A stretch of DNA of 64,000 bases from RGIG3002 sp964449325. GTDB lineage: Bacteria > Bacillota > Clostridia > Lachnospirales > Lachnospiraceae. Where the stretch lies: positions 372,001 to 436,000 of the forward strand of contig CAYUYJ010000001.1 of NCBI GenBank assembly GCA_964449325.1, in the 5' to 3' direction. The translations under genes and the position numbers were made by a program. The notes under the pieces were generated by a model that was not told the origin of the DNA, ran no database searches, and saw only the letters and a program-made list of their open reading frames with translations. This document shows positions 43,439 through 51,314 of the stretch, piece after piece; position 1 is the first letter of the stretch, and each line of letters starts with the position of its first letter.

Positions 43439-44344
43439 TTAGAATAATGCGTTATCCGGGGCAATTTTACGAACCATACCGTTTGCAAACAGCATCATCA
43501 GCAAGCCAACAACTGACTGGAAGAAACTGGTCGCAGCAGTAAATCCAAAGTTCGAACTTTTGAAGATTGCATTTAATACATAGGAATCAATAACCTGTGT
43601 AGTCGGATACAGCACACCACTGTTACGTGTTACCTGATAGAACAAACCTGTATCAGATTTCATAATTCCACCTACGGAAAGCAACAACATTACTGTAATC
43701 ATCGGTACTAACGCAGGAAGTGTAATATGTATAATCTGTTTCCATTTATTTGCGCCGTCAATCTGGGCTGCTTCATAAAGTTCCGTATCAATACCTGAGA
43801 GAACAGACATATACAAAACTGAACCATAACCTACACTGTTCCATATCTTAACAATGGTCAAAATAATCGGCCACAAAGCAGGTGAGGAATAAAACCTTGT
43901 ACTTACACCAAAGGTGTTATTCAGAATACCGGTATCTGTACTAATAAATGCATATACAATAAACTGAACTGCCGCATAGGAAATAAATACCGGAATAATC
44001 ATAATCGTCTGCATTGCTTTAGCTGCTTTTTTAAATACAAACTGGTCAATTGCAATTGCAAGAACTACATTTAAAAAGGTTCCCAATGCTGTGAAAATAA
44101 CATAATATATAAGAGTATTCTTCGTCATCGTCCAGAATGTATCTTTCGATGCCAACAGGAATTTGAAATTATCAAGTCCACACCACGGACTTCCAAAAAT
44201 TCCTTTTGAAAAATCATAGTTCTTAAACGCCATTACGAGACCGGCCATCGGCACATACATAATGAAAAACAAAATCAAGAAAACCGGCAATGCCATTACT
44301 ACATGTGCTCTGTGTTTCCATGTGTTTTCTAAAAAACTTTTCAT
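43439..44344 (-). CDS. Sugar ABC transporter permease (LplB-like)
   Basis: This 301-residue CUT1 permease has six membrane segments and the coupling motif EAAQIDGANKWKQIIHITLP. I start at MKSFLENTWKHR (44344), preceded by AAAGGAGAG; the upstream 28 codons cover the operator and leader. It is first in the operon. Promoter and LacI-type operator lie about 85-130 bases upstream. Confidence 0.92.
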   Translation of the reverse strand: MKSFLENTWKHRAHVVMALPVFLILFFIMYVPMAGLVMAFKNYDFSKGIFGSPWCGLDNFKFLLASKDTFWTMTKNTLIYYVIFTALGTFLNVVLAIAIDQFVFKKAAKAMQTIMIIPVFISYAAVQFIVYAFISTDTGILNNTFGVSTRFYSSPALWPIILTIVKIWNSVGYGSVLYMSVLSGIDTELYEAAQIDGANKWKQIIHITLPALVPMITVMLLLSVGGIMKSDTGLFYQVTRNSGVLYPTTQVIDSYVLNAIFKSSNFGFTAATSFFQSVVGLLMMLFANGMVRKIAPDNALF

Positions 44345-44427
44345 ATAATCTCTCCTTTTAAATAATTTTGCCTCCGCTAAAGCATGTATAACCTCCCGCA
44401 CATGCAATAGTTTAATTCTTTTTGTCA

Positions 44428-44477
44428 CTTAATCGTTTTCTTTCGTTAATTATAGCGCAGTTTTTATAGTTTTGCAA
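44428..44477 (-). promoter_or_regulatory. Promoter with LacI-type operator for the CUT1 sugar transporter
   Basis: Minus strand TTGCAA (44472-44477), a 17-base spacer and a perfect TATAAT (44449-44454). The operator CTTAATCGTTTTC (44428-44440) starts right after the -10 element, covering the start site. It matches the sites around the LacI gene and the cellobiose phosphorylase gene. Confidence 0.7.
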
Positions 44478-44680
44478 CACTGTTTTATTACTTTTTTATG
44501 CATTTTTATGTGTATTTTGTATTTTCAGTAATATTATCTATAATTTTTATACAATTTTTTTGCATTTTTTACAAACATTGTACTCTTTCCACTTAACATT
44601 CTACCCTTTTAAGTAAATCGATTTATTCTTTTTTATTGCCTCTTTGGATGTTTTATGCATTATTTGGCGCAGAATAGAAG

Positions 44681-44693
44681 CTTAATCGTTTTC
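44681..44693. promoter_or_regulatory. Distal LacI-type operator upstream of the CUT1 transporter
   Basis: CTTAATCGTTTTC is identical to the promoter-proximal site and lies 253 bases away, a distance that would allow looping by a tetramer or simply mark a second promoter. The 44480-44770 stretch otherwise holds no gene; it is very AT-rich with one palindrome AAATCGATTT near 44616. Confidence 0.5.
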
Positions 44694-44770
44694 TCTTTTT
44701 TGCCCAAAATCCTTGATTTTCCAAAGGAAAGAACGTTTTATTTCCCGTTTACCGGCTAAAGCCTAATACA

Positions 44771-44825
44771 AAAAGAGCTGCCGCTCCCGCAGATTCTTCC
44801 TCTGCTTTTGCAACAGCTCCTTTTT
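44771..44825 (-). terminator. Terminator of the oleate hydratase gene
   Basis: GGAGCTG pairs with CAGCTC around an inner GCAGA/TCTGC hairpin, followed by TTTTTGT in the minus direction, directly after the stop codon at 44830. Confidence 0.8.
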
Positions 44826-44829
44826 GAAT

Positions 44830-46800
44830 TTAAATCATACCATCCTTTAATACATCATGATCCCGTAATACTTTTTCAATTACCGTTCCCTTAACCACAT
44901 GAAGCAACGGCCTTTTTAATGCGTTAAGCGGTCCCGGGAGTTCAATTTCAAGAGGGGATTTACCATCCATCAGTTTTACCGAGCTATCTAATAACTCACG
45001 AATGTCATAAACGCTTCCCCATACCTCAGGCACACCTCTGTCTACTCCCAGTAGTCCATACACGGCTTCCATTGCGGTTCTCACCGAATATTCGGTTGTA
45101 AATACCGTATCCCTCGGTGTTTCCGTAAACTGCCCCAAAAAGGCAAAATTCACACATCCGTCGGGAATGACATCCGGCCGGTCTCCCTTTGTTCTCGGCA
45201 TAAAGAATGCCGTAATATATGGCATCATAGTAGGAACACACACAGCGCTCTTTTCTGACAGTTCCTCTATCTGTTCTACCGGCACACCTATATGATATAA
45301 CCATTCCTGTGTAATTTCCTTACCGGTACATTCCTTCATCGGTTTCTTTACATAATCGCCGGGAACATCGGTAAACAAGCCATATACCCAGACACAAACT
45401 TTGTCCTTATCCTGTGTCTTAAACTGCCCCTGTCTGTTAATGGTCCAGCTTAACAGCCAGCTTGAATCCTGACAGCTTACAATACCACCGGTAACAACTC
45501 TTCCACTCTTCGGGTCACGTTTACAGATATTCGTAATATAAGGAAGAATCTTATCATCCAAAGTAGTAACAGTTGCAGATTCCCAGTTTGTCTTTGCCAC
45601 ATCGGAGCAGAATTTTTCCGGATGTCCGAAGGAAGGATCCTGTTTCGCTATATTTTTCCAAAGGCTCCAACAGCCACTTGTTCTCACTTCTGCATCACCG
45701 TTCGGTGCATGATTCTGGTCTCCGTAAATGGTGCCCTCCGTACAGCTTCCGTTTGTAACAAAAACAAGGTCATTTTCCGTAAGCATAATTCCCTTCTCTA
45801 CTCCTTTTACCTTGCATTCAATAGCCTTTGCCACTTTTCGGTTATTTTCAAATTCAAAGATGACATTTGTTACTTCTGTATTGAATTGGAAGTCAACGCC
45901 TGCTTCTTCCAAATATTTCTGCATCGGAAGAATCAAGGATTCATACTGATTATACTTGGTAAATTTTAAAGCACTGAAATCCGGAAGCCCTGCAATATGG
46001 TGAATGAAACGCTGGAAGTACAATTTCATTTCCAAAGCACTGTGCCAGTTTTCAAAAGCAAACATTGTTCTCCAATATAACCAGAAGGTAGAGTTAAATA
46101 CTTCGTCATCAAATACATCTTCGATAGTCTTATCGTACAAATCCTCATCCTTAGTCATAAACAGCTTCATAATTTCCATGCAGCCCTTCTGACTTAAATT
46201 AAATTTACCGTCTGTATGCGCATCTTCACCGCGGTTTACCGTAGCACGACAGAGAGAATAGTTTGGGTCTTCCTTGTTCAGCCAGTAGTACTCATCCAAT
46301 ACGGATACTCCCGGTATTTCCAGAGACGGAATACTCCGAAACAAATCCCATAAGCATTCAAAGTGGTTTTCCATTTCACGACCACCGCGCATCACATATC
46401 CTCTTGTTGTATCATAAATACCATCACAGGCACCTCCGGCAATGTCCATTGCCTCCAGAATATGAATGTGCGAACCGGGCATCTGACCATCACGTACAAG
46501 GAAACAGGCTGCTGCCAGTGAAGCCAGTCCACTTCCTACGATATACGCATTTTTTTCATCTACACCCTCCGGCTTTTTCGGTCTTGCAAAAGCCTCATAG
46601 TTTCCGTTTGAGTAATAGATTCCTTTGCTATTCTTTTCATTCTTTCCCCTCTCTGTATTGCGGTAATCCTGCCTTGCAGTAGTTTCTGTTACTTTTTTCT
46701 CTTCTTGCTTTCTTTCGTTTTTGTGCTTCCTCGCTGCCAGCGTTGCTGCACCGACACCTGCCAGAACAGCCACACCAATTCCAACCTTTTTCTTCGACAT
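44830..46800 (-). CDS. ohyA: Oleate hydratase (FAD-dependent fatty acid hydratase, MCRA family)
   Basis: This 656-residue enzyme adds water to the cis-9 double bond of oleic and linoleic acid. The FAD site AYIVGSGLASLAAACFLVRDG lies near residues 85-105. MRGGREMENHFECLWDLF, YLEEAGVDFQFNTEV and FVTNGSCTEG follow the family pattern. Unusual is the N terminus: a hydrophobic segment at residues 6-23 (VGIGVAVLAGVGAATLAA) and a charged linker to about 60, suggesting membrane attachment. The ATG at 46800 is preceded by AGGTGG. The TetR gene upstream is the likely regulator. Confidence 0.93.
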   Translation of the reverse strand: MSKKKVGIGVAVLAGVGAATLAARKHKNERKQEEKKVTETTARQDYRNTERGKNEKNSKGIYYSNGNYEAFARPKKPEGVDEKNAYIVGSGLASLAAACFLVRDGQMPGSHIHILEAMDIAGGACDGIYDTTRGYVMRGGREMENHFECLWDLFRSIPSLEIPGVSVLDEYYWLNKEDPNYSLCRATVNRGEDAHTDGKFNLSQKGCMEIMKLFMTKDEDLYDKTIEDVFDDEVFNSTFWLYWRTMFAFENWHSALEMKLYFQRFIHHIAGLPDFSALKFTKYNQYESLILPMQKYLEEAGVDFQFNTEVTNVIFEFENNRKVAKAIECKVKGVEKGIMLTENDLVFVTNGSCTEGTIYGDQNHAPNGDAEVRTSGCWSLWKNIAKQDPSFGHPEKFCSDVAKTNWESATVTTLDDKILPYITNICKRDPKSGRVVTGGIVSCQDSSWLLSWTINRQGQFKTQDKDKVCVWVYGLFTDVPGDYVKKPMKECTGKEITQEWLYHIGVPVEQIEELSEKSAVCVPTMMPYITAFFMPRTKGDRPDVIPDGCVNFAFLGQFTETPRDTVFTTEYSVRTAMEAVYGLLGVDRGVPEVWGSVYDIRELLDSSVKLMDGKSPLEIELPGPLNALKRPLLHVVKGTVIEKVLRDHDVLKDGMI

Positions 46801-46887
46801 ACAAATTTCCACCTTTCTTTTTTGTTGTTGCGTTTGTTGAACCTTATGTCCTTATCTTAGTCTTCCCGAATTCGTAATCCAACTTAC

Positions 46888-46930
46888 AAAATAAGCGAAA
46901 TGATAAAAAACTTATCATTCCGCTTATTTT
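46888..46930. terminator. Long hairpin between tetR and oleate hydratase genes
   Basis: AAAATAAGCG with CGCTTATTTT and AATGATAA with TTATCATT form a nearly perfect stem of about 19 pairs. T runs flank it on both strands, so it probably ends tetR transcription. It could also be the TetR operator. Confidence 0.6.
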
Positions 46931-46938
46931 GATAAAAT

Positions 46939-47505
46939 TCAGTTCTTTTGTACCTGTTCAAAATTGTGTATTGAATTCGTGATATTGCCGTGAAGAGTAA
47001 TACTCATCTTGTCAACAATATCCTGATAATCATCCTTCATTCCACGTCCAATCCATTCCAACATAATTCCCACAAAACCATATTTATAAAAATCCGCTAT
47101 AAAAGCTTTGTCCTCCTCCGGCAGCCCGGTTCCTACACATTTTTCCTCAACTACATCGGCTATCAGACTGTATGTAAGCTTATACAGATAGTTTTCGATT
47201 TTCTCCCGGCTGATGCAGCGATATACATTCAGAATAAAGGGTTTATTTTCCATAACCGCCTCAAAAATCTGACACATCCCTTCCCGCCATGTATCATAGG
47301 TCTTCTTATCCTGCAATGCCCTTTTACCGTCCTCAACGCATACCCACTCCACCAAATCATATATATCCTTGAAATGATAGTAGAAGGACATCCGGCTGAT
47401 ACCACACTCTTCCGTTAAATCACTTATGGTAATTTTATCTAACGGCTTGTGCAGAAGAAGATTCTTAAGCGAGGTCTCCAATGCAAGTTTTGTTGTATTT
47501 GGCAT
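46939..47505 (-). CDS. TetR/AcrR-family transcriptional regulator
   Basis: This 188-residue protein has the TetR helix-turn-helix at residues 22-45 (ITISDLTEECGISRMSFYYHF) and a helical C-terminal domain resembling DhaS-type regulators. It lies on the same strand as oleate hydratase with 138 bases between, so it probably senses a fatty acid or its product; that is inference. Confidence 0.88.
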   Translation of the reverse strand: MPNTTKLALETSLKNLLLHKPLDKITISDLTEECGISRMSFYYHFKDIYDLVEWVCVEDGKRALQDKKTYDTWREGMCQIFEAVMENKPFILNVYRCISREKIENYLYKLTYSLIADVVEEKCVGTGLPEEDKAFIADFYKYGFVGIMLEWIGRGMKDDYQDIVDKMSITLHGNITNSIHNFEQVQKN

Positions 47506-47557
47506 CCTGTTTTCTCCTTAGCTTTTTTCCTATTATAACTCAATTTGTAAAAACCCG

Positions 47558-48412
47558 TTATTGAAATTGTTCAAAAATCTCCACATATTTTTCTGCATCC
47601 GTATCCGGCAGAAAGACATAATTGAACTCTCTTTCTATATTCCACCCTTCAACCCGAAATTCCGAAAGCATGGAATTCTGTTTTCCTACAATCCGGTAAG
47701 CAAACGTTATCCCCAGATTTCCTGCCACGGATTGTTCCAGTAATCTGAAATTACCGATACTTACTATCCTTTGAAAATCATTTAATGTATAATTATTTAT
47801 TTGCAGCATTCTCTCTAAAATACTTCTTGTTCCGGAGCCTTTCTCCCTTACAATAATAGTTTCTTTCAATATGTCCTTCAAAGGAACGGTTTGGTTTGCA
47901 AAAGGATGATTCCTGCTGCAAAAACCAACATAAGGTTCTACCTTATAAAGTTTATGTGCATAAATGCTCTGGTCAAAGAATCCTTCAATTAACGCAAAAT
48001 CTATACTCCCTTTATCTAACAGTTCAAGAATATGTGCCGTGTTATCCGTCTCGATATGCAATCGGTTTCCCTGTTCCAGCAAAAATCGTTCTACCTGTTT
48101 GCCAATTACATATTCCCCGATTGTTTTTGTTGTACCTATCGAAAAATGATACCCTTTCTTCTCTTTCATTTCCTCTATAAGTTTTTGTTCCTGATAATTC
48201 TGGGAATAGGCATAACGTAACAATAGTTGGGCATGATAGGTCATGGACAGTTTTCTTTTATCATAGGAAAAAAGTTTACATCCATAATAATCTTCCAAAT
48301 ATTTAATATGCTGTGTTACTGCCGGTTGTGTAATATTCAGCATTTCCGCGGTTCTCCGGTAATTCATGGTTTTACATAATGTTATAAAGGTTTCCATTCT
48401 ATAATCAAGCAT
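47558..48412 (-). CDS. LysR-family regulator divergent from yeiH (CysL/YeiE-like)
   Basis: This 284-residue LysR protein has the helix-turn-helix in MLDYRMETFITLCKTMNYRR and NITQPAVTQHIKYLE, and an effector domain with LIEGFFDQSIYAH. It is divergent from the YeiH-like gene, the layout of YeiE/YeiH and CysL pairs, where the regulator controls its neighbour. An AT-rich dyad (ATTATTTTTAATAAT, near 48443-48457) lies between the genes. Confidence 0.87.
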   Translation of the reverse strand: MLDYRMETFITLCKTMNYRRTAEMLNITQPAVTQHIKYLEDYYGCKLFSYDKRKLSMTYHAQLLLRYAYSQNYQEQKLIEEMKEKKGYHFSIGTTKTIGEYVIGKQVERFLLEQGNRLHIETDNTAHILELLDKGSIDFALIEGFFDQSIYAHKLYKVEPYVGFCSRNHPFANQTVPLKDILKETIIVREKGSGTRSILERMLQINNYTLNDFQRIVSIGNFRLLEQSVAGNLGITFAYRIVGKQNSMLSEFRVEGWNIEREFNYVFLPDTDAEKYVEIFEQFQ

Positions 48413-48518
48413 GTTATCTCCATAATTTTTTCTTATTATATTATTATTTTTAATAATTATACTTTATCATTTATTTTTGTTACAATCAAGTTATCTTAAA
48501 GAAAGGTTTATATTTATT

Positions 48519-49547
48519 ATGAAAAAATGTATAAAAATTGTTCCCGGATTTATTCTTTCCCTTATGATTGCATTTATTGCCAGATGGCTGGAATCGCTCC
48601 TTCCCATTCATCTGATAGGAGCCTCTGTCCTTGCCCTTTTTATAGGAATGATCATCAATCATTTCCGTAAACCGGGCGAAACCATATCTGTCGGCTTAAA
48701 ATTTACTTCTAAAAAAATATTAAAGTTTGCCATTATTTTATTAGGTGCCTCCCTTAGTATCGGAACTATTCTGGAAGTAGGAAAAATTTCGCTTACCGTC
48801 ATGCTCTTTACATTGCTGACCTGCTTCGGAGGAGGCTATTTCATTGGTAAAGCACTTGGACTAAATTGGAAGCTTTCCAACCTGATTTCTGCCGGAACAG
48901 GTATTTGTGGCGGTTCTGCCATTGCCGCAATCGCACCGGTTATTGATGCGGAGGATAACGATATTGCCTACGCAATGTCCGCCACCTTTTTATTCGATAT
49001 GGCAATGATTGTCCTCTTTCCCATCATGGGCCGCGCCTTAGGCTTAAGCGATATGGCATATGGTCTTTGGTCCGGTACTGCCGTAAATGATACCTCCAGC
49101 GTAGTAGCCGCCGGATATGCTTTTTCCGAAGCCGCCGGGGATTTTGCAACCATGGTAAAACTCACCCGAACCCTTTCCATTATTCCAACTGTGATTATTT
49201 TTGCATTTATTGAAATGAACATCAAAAAGAAAGCAGCTCTGGCTTCCGGAAATGCAATGCATGAAAAAACTAAGATAAACATTCTCACCCTTTTCCCGTG
49301 GTTTATCCTCGGCTTTCTTGCACTTGCCATCCTAAACAGCCTTGGTTTCATTCCTGTTGCCCTTTCCGGCGCCGCAAAGGATTTCAGTAAACTGTTGATG
49401 GTCTGTGCATTGGCAGCCATCGGTTTAAACACAAGCTTTAAAGATATGAAAAAATCCGGTATTGCGCCGATGATTCATGGATTCATCATTTCTGCTCTGG
49501 TAGTTGTGGTTGCCATTGCAGTAGAATATTTTATCGGAATTGTGTAA
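48519..49547 (+). CDS. YeiH family (UPF0324) putative sulfate/sulfite exporter
   Basis: This 342-residue membrane protein has about ten hydrophobic segments and the YeiH block SAGTGICGGSAIAAIAPVI, followed by DTSSVVAAGYAFSEAAGDFATMVKLTR. The family is annotated as a putative sulfate exporter, with experimental support limited. I start at MKKCIKIVPGF; the AAAGAAAGG site lies somewhat far (about 12 bases). Given the sulfite-handling genes in this window, export of excess sulfite is an attractive role, but inferred. Confidence 0.85.
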   Translation: MKKCIKIVPGFILSLMIAFIARWLESLLPIHLIGASVLALFIGMIINHFRKPGETISVGLKFTSKKILKFAIILLGASLSIGTILEVGKISLTVMLFTLLTCFGGGYFIGKALGLNWKLSNLISAGTGICGGSAIAAIAPVIDAEDNDIAYAMSATFLFDMAMIVLFPIMGRALGLSDMAYGLWSGTAVNDTSSVVAAGYAFSEAAGDFATMVKLTRTLSIIPTVIIFAFIEMNIKKKAALASGNAMHEKTKINILTLFPWFILGFLALAILNSLGFIPVALSGAAKDFSKLLMVCALAAIGLNTSFKDMKKSGIAPMIHGFIISALVVVVAIAVEYFIGIV

Positions 49548-49643
49548 TACTTTTCTAAAAAAGCGGATTTGTATTATTTGCAAATTTATTTCTTTCATAA
49601 TACAATAGGATTGGATTTCATTTCCGAATCACGGAGGTAAATT

Positions 49644-50465
49644 ATGCTATATCATTATACTGACTTTGCCGCTTTTGACGGGATTATCCGTTGTGCAGAA
49701 CTAAGACTTAATAATATACTGAATATGAACGATGCGTCCGAGATGAGATTATTTATGAACGGCATCTGTAAAGCAGTCATGGAGAAACTAAAGCTGGATG
49801 GCGAACATGAAAAAATTCGTAAGACCGAAGCCTTCTTCCAGCACGAAATGGAAGAGGAATTTCACTACTCTGCTTATGCTGCCTGCTTTTCCAAATACCG
49901 GGATGATGCTGCCCAGTGGGAAAGATACGGACATCTCGGTCAAGGCGTATGTATCGCTTTTCATGAAGATTTGATGCAGAAAATGACCGGCGGTGCCATA
50001 TCCCTTCAGGAAGTGTATTATCAGGAGGATATGGGTGAACACCGACTTGTGGACGAATTTTACAAACTGATAAAGGGAACAAAGAAGTTTTCGGAAAATC
50101 TACCCGAAATACAAGCTCTTATGAGCGATGCATGGGTGCAGTCCGCGGCTTTTAAACATCCGTCCTTTGCGAGTGAACGAGAATTTCGTCTGGTCGTTTC
50201 TCCCTTTATTTCAAATGAGTTTGCCATAGAACCCAAATACCATGTTGCCGCGGAACGAATCAAAAAATATTATCCCCTTGATTTGAACAGGATGTGCGGC
50301 AAGCTGAACCTGCATCTGTCTGATTTGGTCGGTGAAATTATCATCGGCCCGACTTCCTCCCAATCCCTTCCGATTTTACAGGATTATTTGGCGGATTGCG
50401 GACTGAATGTCTTAAAAGACAAAATCAGCATGTCAGATTGCCCACTTAGGAAACCATCTTCCTAG
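49644..50465 (+). CDS. DUF2971 domain-containing protein
   Basis: This 273-residue protein begins MLYHYTDFAAFDGIIRC and has the DUF2971 pattern: LNNILNMNDASEMRLF, then ACFSKYRDDAAQWERYGHLGQGVCIAF and a later FASEREFRLV. Its biochemical function is unknown; members are found singly and sometimes near defence genes. ACGGAGG precedes the ATG. It stands alone between the yeiH gene and a convergent lipoprotein gene. Confidence 0.8.
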   Translation: MLYHYTDFAAFDGIIRCAELRLNNILNMNDASEMRLFMNGICKAVMEKLKLDGEHEKIRKTEAFFQHEMEEEFHYSAYAACFSKYRDDAAQWERYGHLGQGVCIAFHEDLMQKMTGGAISLQEVYYQEDMGEHRLVDEFYKLIKGTKKFSENLPEIQALMSDAWVQSAAFKHPSFASEREFRLVVSPFISNEFAIEPKYHVAAERIKKYYPLDLNRMCGKLNLHLSDLVGEIIIGPTSSQSLPILQDYLADCGLNVLKDKISMSDCPLRKPSS

Positions 50466-50492
50466 CGCCTCGCCGCAATAAACAAACTCTGT

Positions 50493-51230
50493 TTATTTTA
50501 CGGTTACGGAAGTAATGTGAGGATTCACACCTTCATACCAATATAAGAATCCTTCCATATCAATGGTATCACCGATATTTAAGTTCTTAACTGCATTGTA
50601 AACATCTGTTGTATTATCACACAAATAAGATTCTACGGTAAAAGTATAAGTTGCACCGTTAACAGATGCATTGAAATATAAATCATCGCCGTCCTGACCG
50701 GAGCCGTCCCAGCCGTACAGGAATGCTACATCATTTCCGGCTTCATCCTTTCCTGCTGCTTCCACTGTCATGCCTTTCAAGGATACAAATTTATTCTGGT
50801 GATTGATCAGATCATCCTTGCCGAGAAGTGCCGTAACATCTTCCGCCTCTGCAACATAACTTCCCTCTTCAATTTCAAAAGTTGCATCTATAATCTCAAC
50901 TTCACCGGACCATTCCGATTTGTAGCCGGTAACTTTAATCTTAGTTCCCGGGGTTAATTTCTTATAATCTTCCTCAGAACATGACATATTGTACAGGAAG
51001 TAAGCGCCATCCTTATCCTGTGTATAAACAGTAGCCGTATTCTCCCACCATGACTGCTTTGCCTGTACATAAGTCTCCACTACAACCTCTGTTTCGAGTT
51101 CTGCTGCCATATACTCCTCATAGGTCATAACACCTTCGGATTTTACATCCGCTTTGTCTGCTTTGGAGCCGCATCCGACACAAGTGAATACAAGCGCGAA
51201 AGTTAAAAGTAACGCTGTTAGCTTTTTCAT
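50493..51230 (-). CDS. Lipoprotein with OB-fold-like domain at the end of a Ugp-type operon
   Basis: This 245-residue lipoprotein has a signal peptide MKKLTALLLTFALVFT with lipobox VGC. Beta-rich segments GTKIKVTGYKSEWSGEVEIID and a second domain ending in MEGFLYWYEGVNPHITSV look like OB-fold nucleic-acid-binding-like modules seen in surface proteins. I start at 51230 because GAGGAG precedes it. It follows the binding-protein gene by 84 bases and may be an accessory surface protein. Confidence 0.7.
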   Translation of the reverse strand: MKKLTALLLTFALVFTCVGCGSKADKADVKSEGVMTYEEYMAAELETEVVVETYVQAKQSWWENTATVYTQDKDGAYFLYNMSCSEEDYKKLTPGTKIKVTGYKSEWSGEVEIIDATFEIEEGSYVAEAEDVTALLGKDDLINHQNKFVSLKGMTVEAAGKDEAGNDVAFLYGWDGSGQDGDDLYFNASVNGATYTFTVESYLCDNTTDVYNAVKNLNIGDTIDMEGFLYWYEGVNPHITSVTVK

Positions 51231-51314
51231 TTCTTTTCTCCTCTTTTCCATCCTTTGAATAAGTAATAAATACGAGATTATTATACACAAGAATCCCAAT
51301 AAAGCAATAGTATT

